DNA of 64,000 bases from Notospermus geniculatus (GCA_002633025.1 NMRB01000099.1:116770-180769); one strand, 5' to 3'; counted from the first letter of the stretch, positions 22,886 through 34,427 are shown. Made by a program: numbers and translations. Notes: generated by a model from the letters alone, not told the origin.

Positions 22886-23138
22886 GGGTTTGCAAGAACT
22901 AATTGAACGAGAATCATTTTGATTAAAGCACTTTTTTATTCAAAAGCGGGTAATACAGGATGCATCAGCTAAAAATCATATTCTTGTGTATGTGTATGTT
23001 TCAACCAATCAATGGGGTCATAGATGATATCTGATCAATCAATGTCAAGTATGCATAATTCATCACAAGATTTTCTATTTTTATTAGTATCAAACTGATA
23101 TAAATCTATTTGAAACCAGACACAATTCTCTTTGAACA
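22886..23138. other. Short AT-rich spacer
   Basis: No feature recognised. Confidence 0.4.
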
Positions 23139-24050
23139 CAATGAGGAACCCGCGTAAGTTGGTTTTTTATTTATTTAGATTTTTATTGATTTTCAAAATA
23201 AAATTTTACATAATGCGTTAACATACAATGAAAAGAAGGAAAGAAGACCCCGCTCCCTCCCCCGGGTTTCTCCTCTGCAGTTTTTTTATTTTATTTTTTA
23301 TTTTTTTATTTTTTTAATTATTTTTGCTTTTTTCCCACGTAAGTTTTTATCCCGACAGGGCGGCGCTGTGAGCGGTTGTAGCGAAGACGTCAAAAACAGA
23401 GCAAAGGAGCGCAATGTCACCGCGTCACGACGTCCTCGACGCAGGGCAATATGGAAGACACGTGGAGAAAAGGTACAACCGCTCAGAGCGCCTCCCTGTA
23501 GCGCGGAATGGGTGAATGTCGTCCTGGGTGACCATAAATGTCACCCATTACAAAACTGGATGACCCTAAACGTCCCCCAGAACAAGGCTGGGTGACGTTT
23601 AGGTTCTAAACGTCACCCAGTGTGAAAATCGCGCCATTTTAAAACCTGCGTCTGAGGTTGGCGATCGAGAGTGGAACGTCTGTCACGGAAATTAACAAAC
23701 GTGACTTTGACGTTTTTGCATCATAAAATCCAAGTAAAACATGGATTTGATACAGCAATATGCATCTTCATCGTCTGATGAGGAAGTGGGTCGCACTTAG
23801 AGGAACTTTTGGCGAAATCTTTGCCTGGCATTGAGCTTGTCAATGATGGAGATGTCAGAATTCGTTTTCACCTACACGAACAGCGTTCCACATACCTCGG
23901 AGGCAGGTTTTAAATTGGCACGATTTTCAATCTGGGTGACGTGTATGGTCTAAACGTCACTCAGCCTTGTTCTGGGTGACATTTAGTGTCTCCCAGGACG
24001 ACATTCACCCATTCGGCCCCAGTAGCGGTAGATCTGCCGGTTCCTCATTG
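23139..24050. mobile_element. TIR family A element, copy 1 (with nested element)
   Basis: Ends CAATGAGGAACC and GGTTCCTCATTG. A second element with the same ends lies at 62681-63059. It includes a T-rich tract (23281-23335), a palindromic pair around GCGCTGTGAGCGGTTGTA (23352, mirrored before 23490), and a nested TIR element. Confidence 0.65.
23515..24015. mobile_element. 501 bp nested TIR element carrying an exon-like start
   Basis: Arms of about 120 bp begin GAATGGGTGAATGTCGTCCT and contain repeated GGGTGACGTTTAG motifs. In the middle, 23741-23800 encodes MDLIQQYASSSSDEEVGRT and a stop. The Ser/Asp/Glu-rich start resembles N-termini of host nuclear proteins, so it may be a captured first exon. 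This is inference only. Confidence 0.7.
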
Positions 24051-24109
24051 TAGTATCTTGAAATATCATGGCCTGGGGTCACTTGGTCTTCGGGACTACG
24101 CTCCACTTA

Positions 24110-24835
24110 CGATAGAGTGTAGTATAGACTGATAGGAGAACGGTTAAGCCCGGAAAAAATAAGATATACATGAAACATGTGTCACTATGTCTGTTGAAGA
24201 TTCCTCAATCAAATAGTAAAAATCCCCATCAATCCCACTTGGGGAAAAAATTTTACACGCTTTTTAAACTTTATCGTTGGCCCCAACACTGAACTTTGTA
24301 CAGGAGAATGAAACCGGATGTACAACTAACTTTTGAACGGTTGGATTTACACCCAATAAATGTATTACAAACAGGTAGAAACTCGGTGCCTCTTATTGTT
24401 ACGTAATTAGAAACGGCATTTGTATTTTGGCCCATTTTTTGTCAATTTACATAATTATGTCATTTCTTATTACATAAAACAATTAAAAACATGCTTGTCT
24501 GCTTCTAAGGCACCATGTTTCTATCTATTGATAATACATTTATGGGGTGTAAATCCAACCGTTCAAAAGTTAGCTGTACATCGGTTCCCATTCTCCTGTA
24601 CAAACATGACAAGGCTCTGTTCTTGGTCCAATGATAAAGTCAGTTCCAAATATTCAAACCTTAATAAAACATTTTCCCCAAAGGGGATTCATGGGGATTT
24701 TCAGTATGTGGTTTCTCGCAGTCATGTGCATAAAATGACAAAAAATCGTTCATATCCTAATTTTTTCCAGGCTTTGGGACAAAATTGATCTCTCCTACCA
24801 GTCTAGTATGAAAGCTGAGCGATATGAACCCTTGA
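24110..24835. mobile_element. Foldback element with about 250 bp arms
   Basis: The left arm (24110-24390) and right arm (24540-24835) mirror each other through CTGATAGGAGA / TCTCCTACCAG, AAATCCCCAT, TACAGGAGAATG and CAACCGTTCAAAAG. No coding frame. Confidence 0.75.
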
Positions 24836-26094
24836 TGATTCAAGATGAGTTGTAGGCGAAACCTCGAAACACCCATTGGACAAAAATATACAAAACAATT
24901 CATCTACAAAATGACAGTATCTCATCAATCAGGCAGTTTACTTTCTACCAAACAGACGCATTTTACATGAATCAGATAATATAAACATAGGCCCTTTATA
25001 CCATTAAAATGACATTGGGTGAGGTCAGATTTCCCTCTATGTTAGGTGTTATGTGTTAGTGTCACATATCTCTTAACATTCCTGCTAACCTGAACCAGCA
25101 AAACAGACCATCTGGCTAACAGCCCATTTAACACCCACAGTGGGCCTTAACGGTAAGAAAGTGCAAAAAAAGGTTAAGGCGATAAAACCTATACGTGCCA
25201 TAATAATTCATCGATTTGGCCTTGTTTTTCACAATTCTCCTCGTTTTGGGGCCCAGCCTCTTGTCTTGTAGGGGGCGCTACAGCCAGAATAATGGAAGTA
25301 CGACCCTAAAACTTTAGGGTTTTCCGTCAGACATCCATATCAACCTCTGTACCAAATTTCATCAATTTCTAGGGGTCAACTCCGCAACTTTTGGAAATAC
25401 TGCCAGTTCTCAGAGTGCGACTCCTTATTGCACCATTTTTTGCATCTTGTATAATCATTTGGCACAGAATTACAGTGAAAAAGCTTTTTATTTCGTGAAA
25501 AAATTCCAACCTGTAAGAAAGTTATGGTTGATTTTGTGAATGACCCAGCTAAAATCAGAATGGTGTAAGACTGCCTCATTAAGTGATGTCACACTAGGGA
25601 ATTTGCATAATGAACATATCATTTCCCTGATTACAGCGACCTAGTAGTCAAATTAAGCAATGTATGTGATGGGAAATTCAACAAAATGCAATTATCCTGC
25701 AGAAACCATGCATCCAGCGTACTCTGGGTGGGTCACATTGGAATGAAGTTTTTTCCCTAGCAATACGTCACGAATAAATTAGCATATTTACATTGTTGAA
25801 GTCGTTCACAGTACGGTTTTTAGCCCAATGATTTTCACTGACAAAATCCTTGATATCTCGCTTACTACTGAACATAATTTCATGAAACAAACAGCAAAAT
25901 GTAGTTCAGTCTGAATGCTGTACAAAGCTGAAAAAGAGTGAGAATTTATTTTTGTGGTGCACATAGGACTTTAATCCTTATCTCACACACTATCAGTGAA
26001 TAGACCTATCGCTGCAACGAAGTTAGAAAAAAGAAAAGCATTATATACTTGTCCACGTAATTAGCCTACAATGTAGAGGCAGACATTAATTTGT
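24836..26094. other. Unassigned spacer
   Basis: Contains no convincing frame, repeat or RNA that I can identify. Confidence 0.4.
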
Positions 26095-26275
26095 AAATAG
26101 TAGATAATATCGTGAAATTATTGGGAAATGTGCAAAAAGTGGTCCTCCACAACGATATTAAATGTCAGTTCGTGATTTTACTTGTCAAAGGAATTGTTCA
26201 TCGTAATCATCGATCAGTTGATATATAGGCGTGGACATCGGCTGTCTAGCCGCCAGATCAGTTGCGTTGGTATTG
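26095..26275 (+). repeat. Repeat E, copy 1
   Basis: Shares AATAGTAGATAATATCGTGAAAT and TATATAGGCGTGGA with copies at 62415-62530 and 63790-63980. Copy 3 has both blocks in the same order. Confidence 0.7.
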
Positions 26276-26329
26276 GAACACAAAATAAGGAACTCATTTC
26301 GGTAAGTCAGTTCTTCGCTTTTAATTTGT

Positions 26330-26860
26330 ACTTTAACTGTGGTCGTCCAGGGTCCGTGGGTTCGAGTCCGGTAGGAAGCTATGGGCCATATTCATAAAGG
26401 GTGTTTAGCCTAATCAGCGTACAAATTCTGCATTACACGGGTTAAAGGCCTAGAAAACTATTGTTCTGCCTTCTGTATGCTGCGTGATCTCTGGTATTTG
26501 CCCACAAGATGATCACACGCGTCCATCTTTCCTGCGTCTCAGTGTGGGAGGACAAAAGAAAGTGGTGTTCAAATTCTAGACAAGCCTGCCTGATCGTTCA
26601 ACATTTTCTTTGTACTCTTGGACTGAGACGCAGGATAGTTGGACGTGTGTGATTATTCTGCGGATAAACGCATCTGGTGAAGCACCACACCAGATATCAG
26701 ACAATAGTTTTCCAGGTCTTTATCCTGTGTAATGCAGAATTTGTACGCTGATTAGGCTAAACACCCTTTATGAATACGGCCCTATGTCTTTCACCCGTTA
26801 TTATTTCTTTCCCTTATTATTGTACCTCCAGTATTTGTGACCCCTTGTATAACGGAGTTT
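26330..26860 (+). repeat. tRNA-derived SINE interrupted by a MITE
   Basis: GGGTCCGTGGGTTCGAGTCC (box B) leads to AAGCTA, then a 400 bp MITE, then ATGTCTTTCACC and a TTATTA tail. The SINE at 49.99-50.10 kb has the same sequence uninterrupted (AAGCTAATGTCTTTCACC). Confidence 0.7.
26383..26782. mobile_element. 400 bp Harbinger-type foldback with TAT duplication
   Basis: TIR GGGCCATATTCATAAAGG; the arms match along most of the length, with CCTAATCAGCGTACAAATTC on both. TAT flanks each end (26380-26382 and 26783-26785), and the empty site is known from the SINE at 50 kb. Confidence 0.85.
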
Positions 26861-26932
26861 GCGATCGGGAGTTTGTCAACGGCGGTCTCACTTTTGCGCT
26901 CACATACTGCAGTAGCTATTTTTTGCAGAAAA

Positions 26933-27093
26933 ATGAAGTCCTTATTCAGCGTCGTCTGCCTGACAGTCCTTGTTGGCATGGCAACACCATGTTGTTTACC
27001 AGATCAAGGATCGTTTGATTTCACAATGCAAAAGAATTCGACGGCTACCTATATAGGGTCGCCTTATTCTTTCAGCCGGTCATTAAACGGAAG
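26933..27093 (+). CDS. Exon 1 of a secreted protein gene (possibly ependymin-related)
   Basis: ATG at 26933 opens a 53-codon exon that ends AAG|GTGAGT at 27093 (phase 2). The first 18 or so residues (MKSLFSVVCLTVLVGMA) are a clear signal peptide, followed by TPCCLPDQ, which resembles the PCxxP start of mature ependymin-related proteins. One N-glycosylation site (NST) is present. Further candidate exons on this strand are 32284-32433, 48011-48126 and 50220-50426. The phase does not fit the 32.28 kb exon directly, so an intervening exon with length 2 mod 3 must exist or the model is wrong here. Confidence 0.55.
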
Positions 27094-27696
27094 GTGAGTG
27101 AACCCTTATACCGGCTATTTAAATTTCTTGTAGGCCTACACGTAATTGCTATCTATCAGCTTCACCCTCATCCCGAGTATATCAGAGCTTCTAAGACTTC
27201 GATTACAGAGTGCCACCCTATACGGACTCGCCATGCAGTTAAAGTATGATTCACCCTAACTTCAACATGGGCAAAGTCCCAAGCTTTGAAATGTGCACAG
27301 GTCAGTCATGTCAGTGGTAAATAATCCAATCCATGTCCCAGTTATCTAATGATGCTAGGGTAACTTGGTTTACTTTCCATGAGCCTATAAGCTAAGGTTT
27401 CGTCATAGTATCAGTCATGTCAGTCTAGCCTACATGTAGCATCCTCCCACAGCAGGGGTTTTTACCTCGCCCCTCTTCATCCGCTCACACGCGGTGACGA
27501 AGGAAGCGAGCAGTAAGAACGCCTGATATTCTCAGGATGACATGTAGGTGTTGCCACTGGCTTTTGTATTGGTTGGACAGGACATCGGTCTTTTCACGTT
27601 GGTTCCAGATTCCGCCGCCAGGGGTGGGATACTGAGGCATAATAACTTGACGCTAGGTGGCGATATCTGAGAATATCACCACTAGTATCGACGCTA
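27094..27696. other. Intron sequence
   Basis: Starts with the GTGAGT donor. No element is recognised in this stretch. Confidence 0.4.
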
Positions 27697-27993
27697 GGTT
27701 TCCATCTTGAAAAGTAGTGCGCGCGCGGAGCGAACAGTAGAAATTCTTCTATTTGTAAAGCGGTATCACGTCGTTTTCTACGCTTACAATATAGATCGTT
27801 CAAGATAGGTGTATAAAGGTATAGAGTGATACAAACATCGGTGGAGTAGATATAAAGTAATTGTTTCATTTTCGACAAGATAAATACTGTTTTCTGCAAA
27901 TAATACCATTTTGAAAACGAAGTTCGCGTCACGTGATAGACCAGCCCACCGACGATGACGTCAAGATTTTCAAGATGGCGATCTAGCGTCAAT
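27697..27993. mobile_element. Foldback with GACGCTAGxTTxCCATCTTGAAAA arms
   Basis: CCATCTTGAAAA at 27709-27720 is mirrored by TTTTCAAGATGG at 27966-27977, each within about 28 bp of similarity. A 142-codon minus-strand frame (27594-28022) crosses the element and shows no motif, so I do not call it a gene. Confidence 0.55.
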
Positions 27994-28420
27994 GGTAGTT
28001 TAGTGTTAAAATTTTCGTCCAAGTATCAACAGATTTCAACGCTGCGTGGAGTATGTGAGGCATACCTCATGCATAAAGTGGCACTTCATGAATCGGGCCA
28101 TTCAGCGTTCATTTGGTCCTTTCTGACCTATTTTTAGTTTGACAAAGTTCTCGACCACGAATCGAAGAACTGTTCTGTTCCAAAACATCATTTTTTCGTT
28201 TCAGTGTATCTTTTGATTTCGCGGAGCAGAAATTTTACCTGTCCGTTCCGGAATACAAGGCCGAAGCATACATAGAACTCAGCACGGTAGGCAGCATTAT
28301 TCCGTTGTGCTAATGATCGCAAAACCAGCGTTATAAGAAATAATACGGGAGAATCCAACTTACCTCGACGCAAGACCATGTCATAAAAAATTTCTAACTT
28401 CTAATAATACCGTAATGTAT

Positions 28421-28495
28421 TAGGGGTAGCATAATGGTAAATGGAACAGCTTGTATTATACCTAAGCTGTTCCATCTACCATTATGCTACCCCTA
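28421..28495. repeat. 75 bp near-perfect hairpin
   Basis: TAGGGGTAGCATAATGGTA on the left arm pairs with its complement on the right. The arms are about 32 bp with one mismatch, and the loop is about 11 bp. Probably a minimal MITE. Confidence 0.85.
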
Positions 28496-28528
28496 CTATA
28501 CCCCTACTGTATTCAGCTCAGTCTATTC

Positions 28529-28620
28529 TGAAATCTAGTGTGGAAAAGTGCCAGCCTGAAGAAGACCCCGGTTGGGGTCGAAAATTTGCTTAAACTCTGG
28601 AATTCGACTTCCTGTATTAT
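28529..28620 (+). repeat. Penelope-type repeat unit with hammerhead-like core, copy 1
   Basis: CTGAAGAA at 28556, the 6 bp stem GACCCC-GGTT-GGGGTC, then GAAA at 28580. This order (CTGANGA, stem II, GAAA) is the hammerhead ribozyme core reported in Penelope-like retroelements. CCAG before CTGA can pair with CTGG at 28597. An extra A precedes stem II, so activity is uncertain. The same unit occurs at 54.4 kb. Confidence 0.55.
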
Positions 28621-28706
28621 ACCTACTATATTACGATATTATTTGAACTTACAAAATGTTCATGACCTGGACTCGCGTCGAGGTAAGTTGGATTCTCCCG
28701 TATGTC

Positions 28707-28870
28707 GGTGTTTTTCAGTGTTACCGTCTGCTAGTGTAACATTAAACAGACGATTGAGGGAATAAGGTGCGACTTGACAATAAGCGACACACAGAGAAAC
28801 AGTGATTCGGTTTTCAGTGTTCCAAACAATGGGAGCTCACACAGAAAAATGGCCACACTGAAAAACATTG
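28707..28870. mobile_element. MITE family C, copy 2
   Basis: GTTTTTCAGTGTTAC at the left and ACACTGAAAAACATTGC at the right. The interior shares GAGCGACACACAGAGAA-type sequence with 43964-44122. Confidence 0.7.
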
Positions 28871-29080
28871 CAGACCTGTAATAGAATCTAATGTCCCCCG
28901 ATATGTGATGTCCCCTAACAATACATTTACGGATTAAGCGGCATCATTGAATAGGACTCGAGAGAGACCAAGACCCTTAATCCTGTGACAAAGGGGGACA
29001 GCAGGAGGGTGGGGGCATTAGATTTTATCACATCTGTTCCACGTGGTCATATTTTTGATTTTCTGAATACACCGATTTAC
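28871..29080. other. Spacer
   Basis: No feature recognised. Confidence 0.4.
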
Positions 29081-29310
29081 ACTACTCAAAAAAAGTTAAG
29101 GACCACTTGTTATTTTGTGCACAACCTTTTCATATCACAGTTTTTACAGCTGAAAATGGAATGATGTAACTATATCCTGTATGACACCAAACAAACTGTG
29201 ATGAATTACAGATGTGGTAAGTTTCGGTTGTTGCATAACATGTTCTGAAGCAATGCTTGAAACAGAATTATGAGTTATGAAAATGTGGTCCTTAACTTTT
29301 TTTAAGTAGT
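29081..29310. mobile_element. 230 bp MITE, Tc1/mariner-like ends
   Basis: ACTACTCAAAAAAAGTTAAG and its complement at the right end (GGTCCTTAACTTTTTTTAAG). The interior is non-coding. Confidence 0.75.
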
Positions 29311-29517
29311 ACATTTTTATCCGTAACTAGAAAAACGAACTTTGATTTTTCCATAGTGTTCACATAGGCGTTCATTTTCTGTCTTGATTTTGAAGGCAAA
29401 ATACACAGTAAAAAAAGTAGTGTTAACCATGGAGGAGTGAAAATGAAAAATGAGCGGTAAATTCTATGTAACAGCGGCCTAATGGTCGAAAGAGTTTTGA
29501 AATTTGCAGGAAACATC

Positions 29518-29624
29518 CAGGGCCGTATTTAGCTTTTCGGTCCGGGGGGAGCCTCTCGGGGGGGGGGGGGGGGGGGANGGGGGCAATTGGCCCCCCCCCC
29601 CCCCCCCCGCTAAATACGGCCCTG
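29518..29624. mobile_element. MITE with CAGGGCCGTATTTAGC ends and G/C runs
   Basis: The two ends mirror each other. The interior is a long G run, an N at 29578, and a long C run, which would form a strong hairpin. Confidence 0.75.
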
Positions 29625-29795
29625 GCATCTGATTTTTCTCGTGTGCGTTCTTTAGAATAAAAAGAGTGCAACAGTGGTCTCAGAGGGCGGCCCACGTGAG
29701 AGATGCTTTGAGGCTGACCTCGATGGAAAGATTGGAAAGCCCTGGCAGTGCGTTCTCGGTAATAGCAAAATACTGTGAACCAAAATACTGTGAAC

Positions 29796-30785
29796 CAACC
29801 TGCGAACCACGGGAATTATTGACTATACACGATCCAGGCCATGTTATGTAAGGCCTAGTCAGGGTTACACATCACTGATGAGTTCTTTTCAACGGCAGAC
29901 CGCAGTTTTATTCCACAGTAGGCCTAGGTTTAATTGACATCATTTACAAATCGTACTGGTCAATTCATTTTGACAAAAGTGAAACTGACCCTCACCGCAG
30001 GATATCCATTACGATGCTCACCAGGCGTAAGACGATTTCCATTGAACATGTAACCCTGACTAGGCCTTTCATAACTTGGCCTGGATCGTGTATCTATATA
30101 TTATTGCTGTAACGCCGGCGCGTAATTTGACGTATCTCCTCTTAAACCGCTGGAAGGAACGTGCTCATCTTCTGCATGTCAGGGTTTTCTTAATGTGACG
30201 GAGACGATGCGCTACATTTCGAAGCAGGATATTCCATAACAGCGTTGCTGCAACAACATTTACCCACGAAATACTCCCGTTCGGCCGCCGGCGGCCATAT
30301 TGGTCAACCTGCCATTTGATCGGAAAGTGCTGCCATCTTTCCAAGCAATGTTAAACTAGAGGAAGGGAGTACTCATTGCATGTCGACACTCAACAGAAAG
30401 GAAAATAAATACTACGAGTCATCTTTCGCACAGGTGGTAAATGCATGGTGACGAGGATATTTTCGCACATTCTCTGACCGAAGATTAAATAAAAACATTT
30501 CCAAATAATGATTCTGAGCATCTTTCGGGTAGAACTTTAGAATCCCTGGTCAGAAGAAGTGGACAAACACTCTTCACAAGGACTAGGGCCCTATTCAACA
30601 ACAGGACACTCACGCAAAATGTCATCTACAAGGAAATCCTTTAGTAAATGAAGACATGGACTATTATATTTACAAACAGGTCACAGCCATGCACTGTTAT
30701 GCCACAATCGACTTTACCCACATTCAACTCCGTGCGCAGCACGGGTATTTGCTAGTAGTCAATAATTCGCGTGGTTCGCAGGTTG
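29796..30785. mobile_element. Outer inverted repeat with a nested foldback
   Basis: CCAACCTGCGAACCACGGG at 29796 mirrors CGTGGTTCGCAGGTTGG near 30770, together with ATTATTGACTA. Within it, 29822-30096 is another foldback with ACACGATCCAGGCC and CTAGTCAGGGTTACA arms. Confidence 0.65.
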
Positions 30786-31066
30786 GCCGTGGTGGCCGGA
30801 TAAGTCGTATTATACATTAGTAGCCTACATTTGATTGCTATACTCGGAGGTTTTATACCAAAGAAGCTTCATTAACTAGTGCTCATGAAGCTTCAGAGAC
30901 CATCAACGTTCTAGACGTTTTACTGAGCAGGGTTAATTCTGCTTGTTGATTCGTTCATGAAGTTAGTTCGACCCTTCCAACGCAATCGAAAGCTATAGGC
31001 CATGGATATGAACTCCTGACCGTCAGAACAGACGGTGTGGTGTTACTCGCCCGTTCGTCAATAAAT

Positions 31067-31445
31067 ATTAGCGAGGTTTTGCACCTTCCGACTCCGACTC
31101 CGGCTTCAACTACGAGAATGAATTGCAGTCCGCTGTACATGTAGACATCCTTGATAAAAAACGATTTGCCAGACGTTTGCAAATCGTAAAATGCCTAAAC
31201 TTTGTGGCACAATAATTTTGACTCGTAATCGGAAGTGCACATAAATCGCAAATATTATAGTCGTGTTTCAAGTCGTTGTTTATCCGCACTTCCGATTTAT
31301 AAGGCCAAATTTTTCTGCCTTCAATTTATGGTGTTTGACGAATTGAAAACGTCTATCAAATCATTTTTATCAATGATGTCCATGGCGGACTGCAATTCAT
31401 TCTCGTAGTTGAAGTCGGAGTCGGAAAGGTGCTAAACCTCGCTAC
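31067..31445. mobile_element. Foldback with about 120 bp arms
   Basis: TAGCGAGGTTTTGCACCTT mirrors the right end. The arms share CAACTACGAGAATGAATTGC and an ACATC..TTGATAAAAA block. Confidence 0.8.
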
Positions 31446-31674
31446 TATCGTATGCCATTGGCAATATTATGTAGTGGATTTTGCCCTGGATACCCCAAAC
31501 TCCTTCCGCAGTTTCAAACTGCTACCCACTACGTTACCCGCGCTCTCACACTGCTTCAGTTAGTCCCCTCCTCAAAGTGTTACTTACTATCAAAAATTTA
31601 TAAGGCTTATGAATTTTTGTTACTACCTGCAGATGGCTTTTGGCAATGCAGTTTGTGCCTGCTGATCGTAAAAT

Positions 31675-32179
31675 TACGGTGGCCCATAGAGCTCATTGAT
31701 GAAAAATATTTGCATTTGGATTTTTTCCCGAGGAACATTTTTCTTGGGAGTTTGTAAAATCTTTAGAAGTTCTCACCTCGGTGAAAATCATTTTCACCGC
31801 GGTGAGAATGTTTCCACCGCGGTAGAAATGTTTTCACCGCGGTGGAAAGTTCTCACCGCGGTTGAAACATTCTCACCATGGTGGAAATGATTTTCACCGA
31901 GGTGGAAACGTTTTCACCGCGGTGGAAACTCGGTGAGGTTTTCACCGCGGTGGAAACATTCTCACCACGGCGAAAAAGGTTTTCACCGCGGTGGTAACAT
32001 TCTCACCACGGTGAAAAAGGTTTTCACCGCGGTGGGAATGTTTTCACCGAGGTGGAAACGTTTTCACCGCGGTGAGAACTTCTAAAGATTTTACAAACCC
32101 GCAAGAAAAATAATCAAACCTCGGAAAAAATGTAAATGCAAAAATTTTTCATCAATAATGAGTTCTATGTGCCACCGTA
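31675..32179. mobile_element. 505 bp foldback filled with a palindromic minisatellite
   Basis: TIRs of about 110 bp (TACGGTGGCMCATAGA outermost, TTCTAAAGATTTTACAAA innermost), flanked by TAAAAT on both sides (31669-31674 and 32180-32185). The middle (about 31770-32075) is some 15 tandem units built on TTTTCACCGCGGTGGAAA, each itself a palindrome. No gene. Confidence 0.85.
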
Positions 32180-32283
32180 TAAAATGATTCAGCGGGTTTA
32201 ATTTCATAAGTTACCGAGTCGGCCTATTGGAACATTTGATAACCTCTGTCAGCATAATTATTGTTTTGTCTGTTTCTCTCCAG

Positions 32284-32433
32284 GTAACCGTAACATATTT
32301 GTTTTTAATGCGTTGGGCCAAGGCAAGTACGTCCTCCTCCTTCCATCCCTAGCTTTTGGAGTAATCACGATGAAGAATGGCACATGTTTCCCGACCGGCG
32401 CGGATGTGGAATACTATTTTAACGGAACAGACT
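32284..32433 (+). CDS. Putative internal exon of the secreted protein gene
   Basis: Pyrimidine tract and acceptor TTTCTCTCCAG|, 50-codon frame, donor ACT|GTAAGA. The frame reads NRNIFVFNALGQGKYVLLLPS, then ITMKNGTCFPTGADVEYYF. The hydrophobic VLLLPS strand followed by an isolated Cys resembles the central part of ependymin-related proteins. It begins and ends in phase 1, and the end fits the 48.01 kb exon. NGT is a possible glycosylation site. Confidence 0.5.
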
Positions 32434-33190
32434 GTAAGAATTCATTGAAACTTGGCTTAGATATTCATTAAAATCAAAGTCAGCCTATTATTTTCACATG
32501 GCTTTTTCCGACGATGTCGTTGGTTCATCGCTATCTATCAAAAATAGCTTTTTTTCATAAATAATAATACGTTATATGGCATTCAGATCTCTATTCAATA
32601 TCTATTCAAAATACATCAGTCGCTGGAATTGATCTAAGACCTATTTTTCCACATCATTTGGTAGTTCGGTCATGAGATGTTCCATACACCGATTTTGTTA
32701 TTATCATTATCTTATTATAATGGACGGTAGCCATGTTGGATATTGTTATCAACCTGAGTTGACCTGTTATCTGCTATACCTTGCTATGTAATGACTGTAC
32801 AGGCTTCGGGTGGACCGGATTTTTTGCCCGATCTCTTCCTTAGTTAGGGCCTGAAGCCTACGGAGAGCGGCCTATGTGTACAGTACAATAGGAGGAGATT
32901 GCCGTTACGGTATTTTGGTTTTAAATGAAGTGATTATTTGTATGAAAAAGAGATAAAATCAGATGTGTGGTGACCTGTGCTGACATCTAGAGTGGATCAG
33001 TGGTAAACAGATACGCAGTAGGACTCATGTGAACCTATACCATGAATCTGGGTCATCTTGGCATTAGGCTGATATAAGAGGTGTAATAAACCAGACGTGA
33101 TGCTCCTGTTTAGAAAGTCTAAACTGTTCCTCACTGTTCATGGACTTGACGGTAAACGATTAACAAATGGATTCCTAGCCATGAAACTAC
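32434..33190. other. Intron sequence, no element recognised
   Basis: Nothing beyond short frames. Confidence 0.35.
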
Positions 33191-33191
33191 A

Positions 33192-33282
33192 GTATATAGG
33201 CTCTGAAGGGGGTCAGATGGAAGACTAGAAAATCGCTACTGCGGTGGTCAAAACACTAAAATTTTAGCACTTTTTCAAGGAG
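33192..33282 (+). repeat. Single arm related to the 34.2 kb foldback
   Basis: CAGTATATAGGCTCTGAA followed by the GGTCAGAT block and a CACTAAAATTTTAGCACTTT block, all shared with the right arm of 34228-34427. Confidence 0.7.
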
Positions 33283-33657
33283 CAGAATACAATGCTCTTC
33301 ACATCTGTCGCCTCATAAAACACGCAGCGCGCACAATGTAATGGATCAATAGTTAAAAATACGGCAAAGCCATTCAACTCTGCTTTCACTTTGATGCAAG
33401 ATTAGTTCCTGGAGTATCCACGAGATGGCACTGTTGAAACTTAGAGTTGTAGGCCAAACCATGAAACTATTCCAGTTTGATTTGATGAACTATAAATAGG
33501 AAACCAAAACGTAGAAAGGTTAGACATGATTCAGCTATGCTGGCGTTTCACGATTTCACGATCCTGTCGATCTGGAGAGGGCTAAAAATAGAAATCGGTC
33601 ACCGGGTGACCTGAAAATCGTGACGACGAAGTCGTCACAGATCCAGCGGCGTTTCAC

Positions 33658-33888
33658 GATCAATATAAAGTGTCTTACTGTGCACATATCCAATTAGAAT
33701 CCCGAACAGTCTATCCTCTTTCGTTTTTGCATACCAGCGAAGCCACGACGCACACCGATGAATTGCGGCCAACACCTGTGATGATACAGATCAATATAAA
33801 GTGTCTTACTGTGCACATATCCAAGTAGAATCCCGAACAGTCTATCCTCTTTCGTTTTTGCATACCAGCGAAGCCACAACGCAGTTAG
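33658..33888 (+). repeat. 131 bp tandem duplication
   Basis: GATCAATATAAAGTGTCTTA starts both units (33658 and 33789). The units match to GCGAAGCCAC. Confidence 0.85.
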
Positions 33889-34227
33889 GTCTATGCTGCA
33901 ATTTCTGTGATGATCATAAATCTTACAACTAATATAAACATAATTGAACTAAGATTTATATCAGGCAGCTAGATGCCTCTCAATACAAATTTTAATTGAA
34001 TTGCCACATGTTGCATATAGAGGTTTGTACAGAAAACTAGACATAGGCCTCTATGCACAGACCAGATGTTACCACAGAGTGTTAGCCCAAGCATGTGAAT
34101 TTTAAAGGGGAAATATTTTCTACCACCAGGTAATTTATGAGTGATTGCTTTCCCCTTATTTGAGGTAAATTTTCTGCACTTAACACAATAGACTTCCGGA
34201 GTGGTCATTTATTCAGTGGGAATCTAC

Positions 34228-34427
34228 AGTATATAGGCTCTGAATGGGGTCAGATGAAGTTGTGAAGGGCTTTTTGCGGTGGTAGTGACGATTTTGCTAT
34301 TTTTTTGGCACTTTTTTACGATTTTTGACACTTGAAAACTTGAAAAAGTGCTAAAATTTTAGTGTTTTGACCACCGCAGTAGCGATTTTCTAGTCTTCCA
34401 TCTGACCCCCTTCAGAGCCTATATACT
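34228..34427. mobile_element. 200 bp MITE
   Basis: AGTATATAGGCTCTGAA and its complement at the ends. Inner arms with AAAAAGTGC sequences. Confidence 0.75.

Larger units (their letters stand above)
28344..28703. mobile_element. TIR element with nested hairpin and Penelope-like piece
   Basis: ACGGGAGAATCCAACTTACC at the left is mirrored at the right (GGTAAGTTGGATTCTCCCGT), with TCGACGC further in. It contains the 75 bp hairpin 28421-28495 and the hammerhead-like unit at 28529-28620. Confidence 0.7.

Noticed and set aside
27594-28022. 142-codon minus-strand frame
   Set aside because: It spans a foldback element and has no domain pattern, so length alone is not enough.
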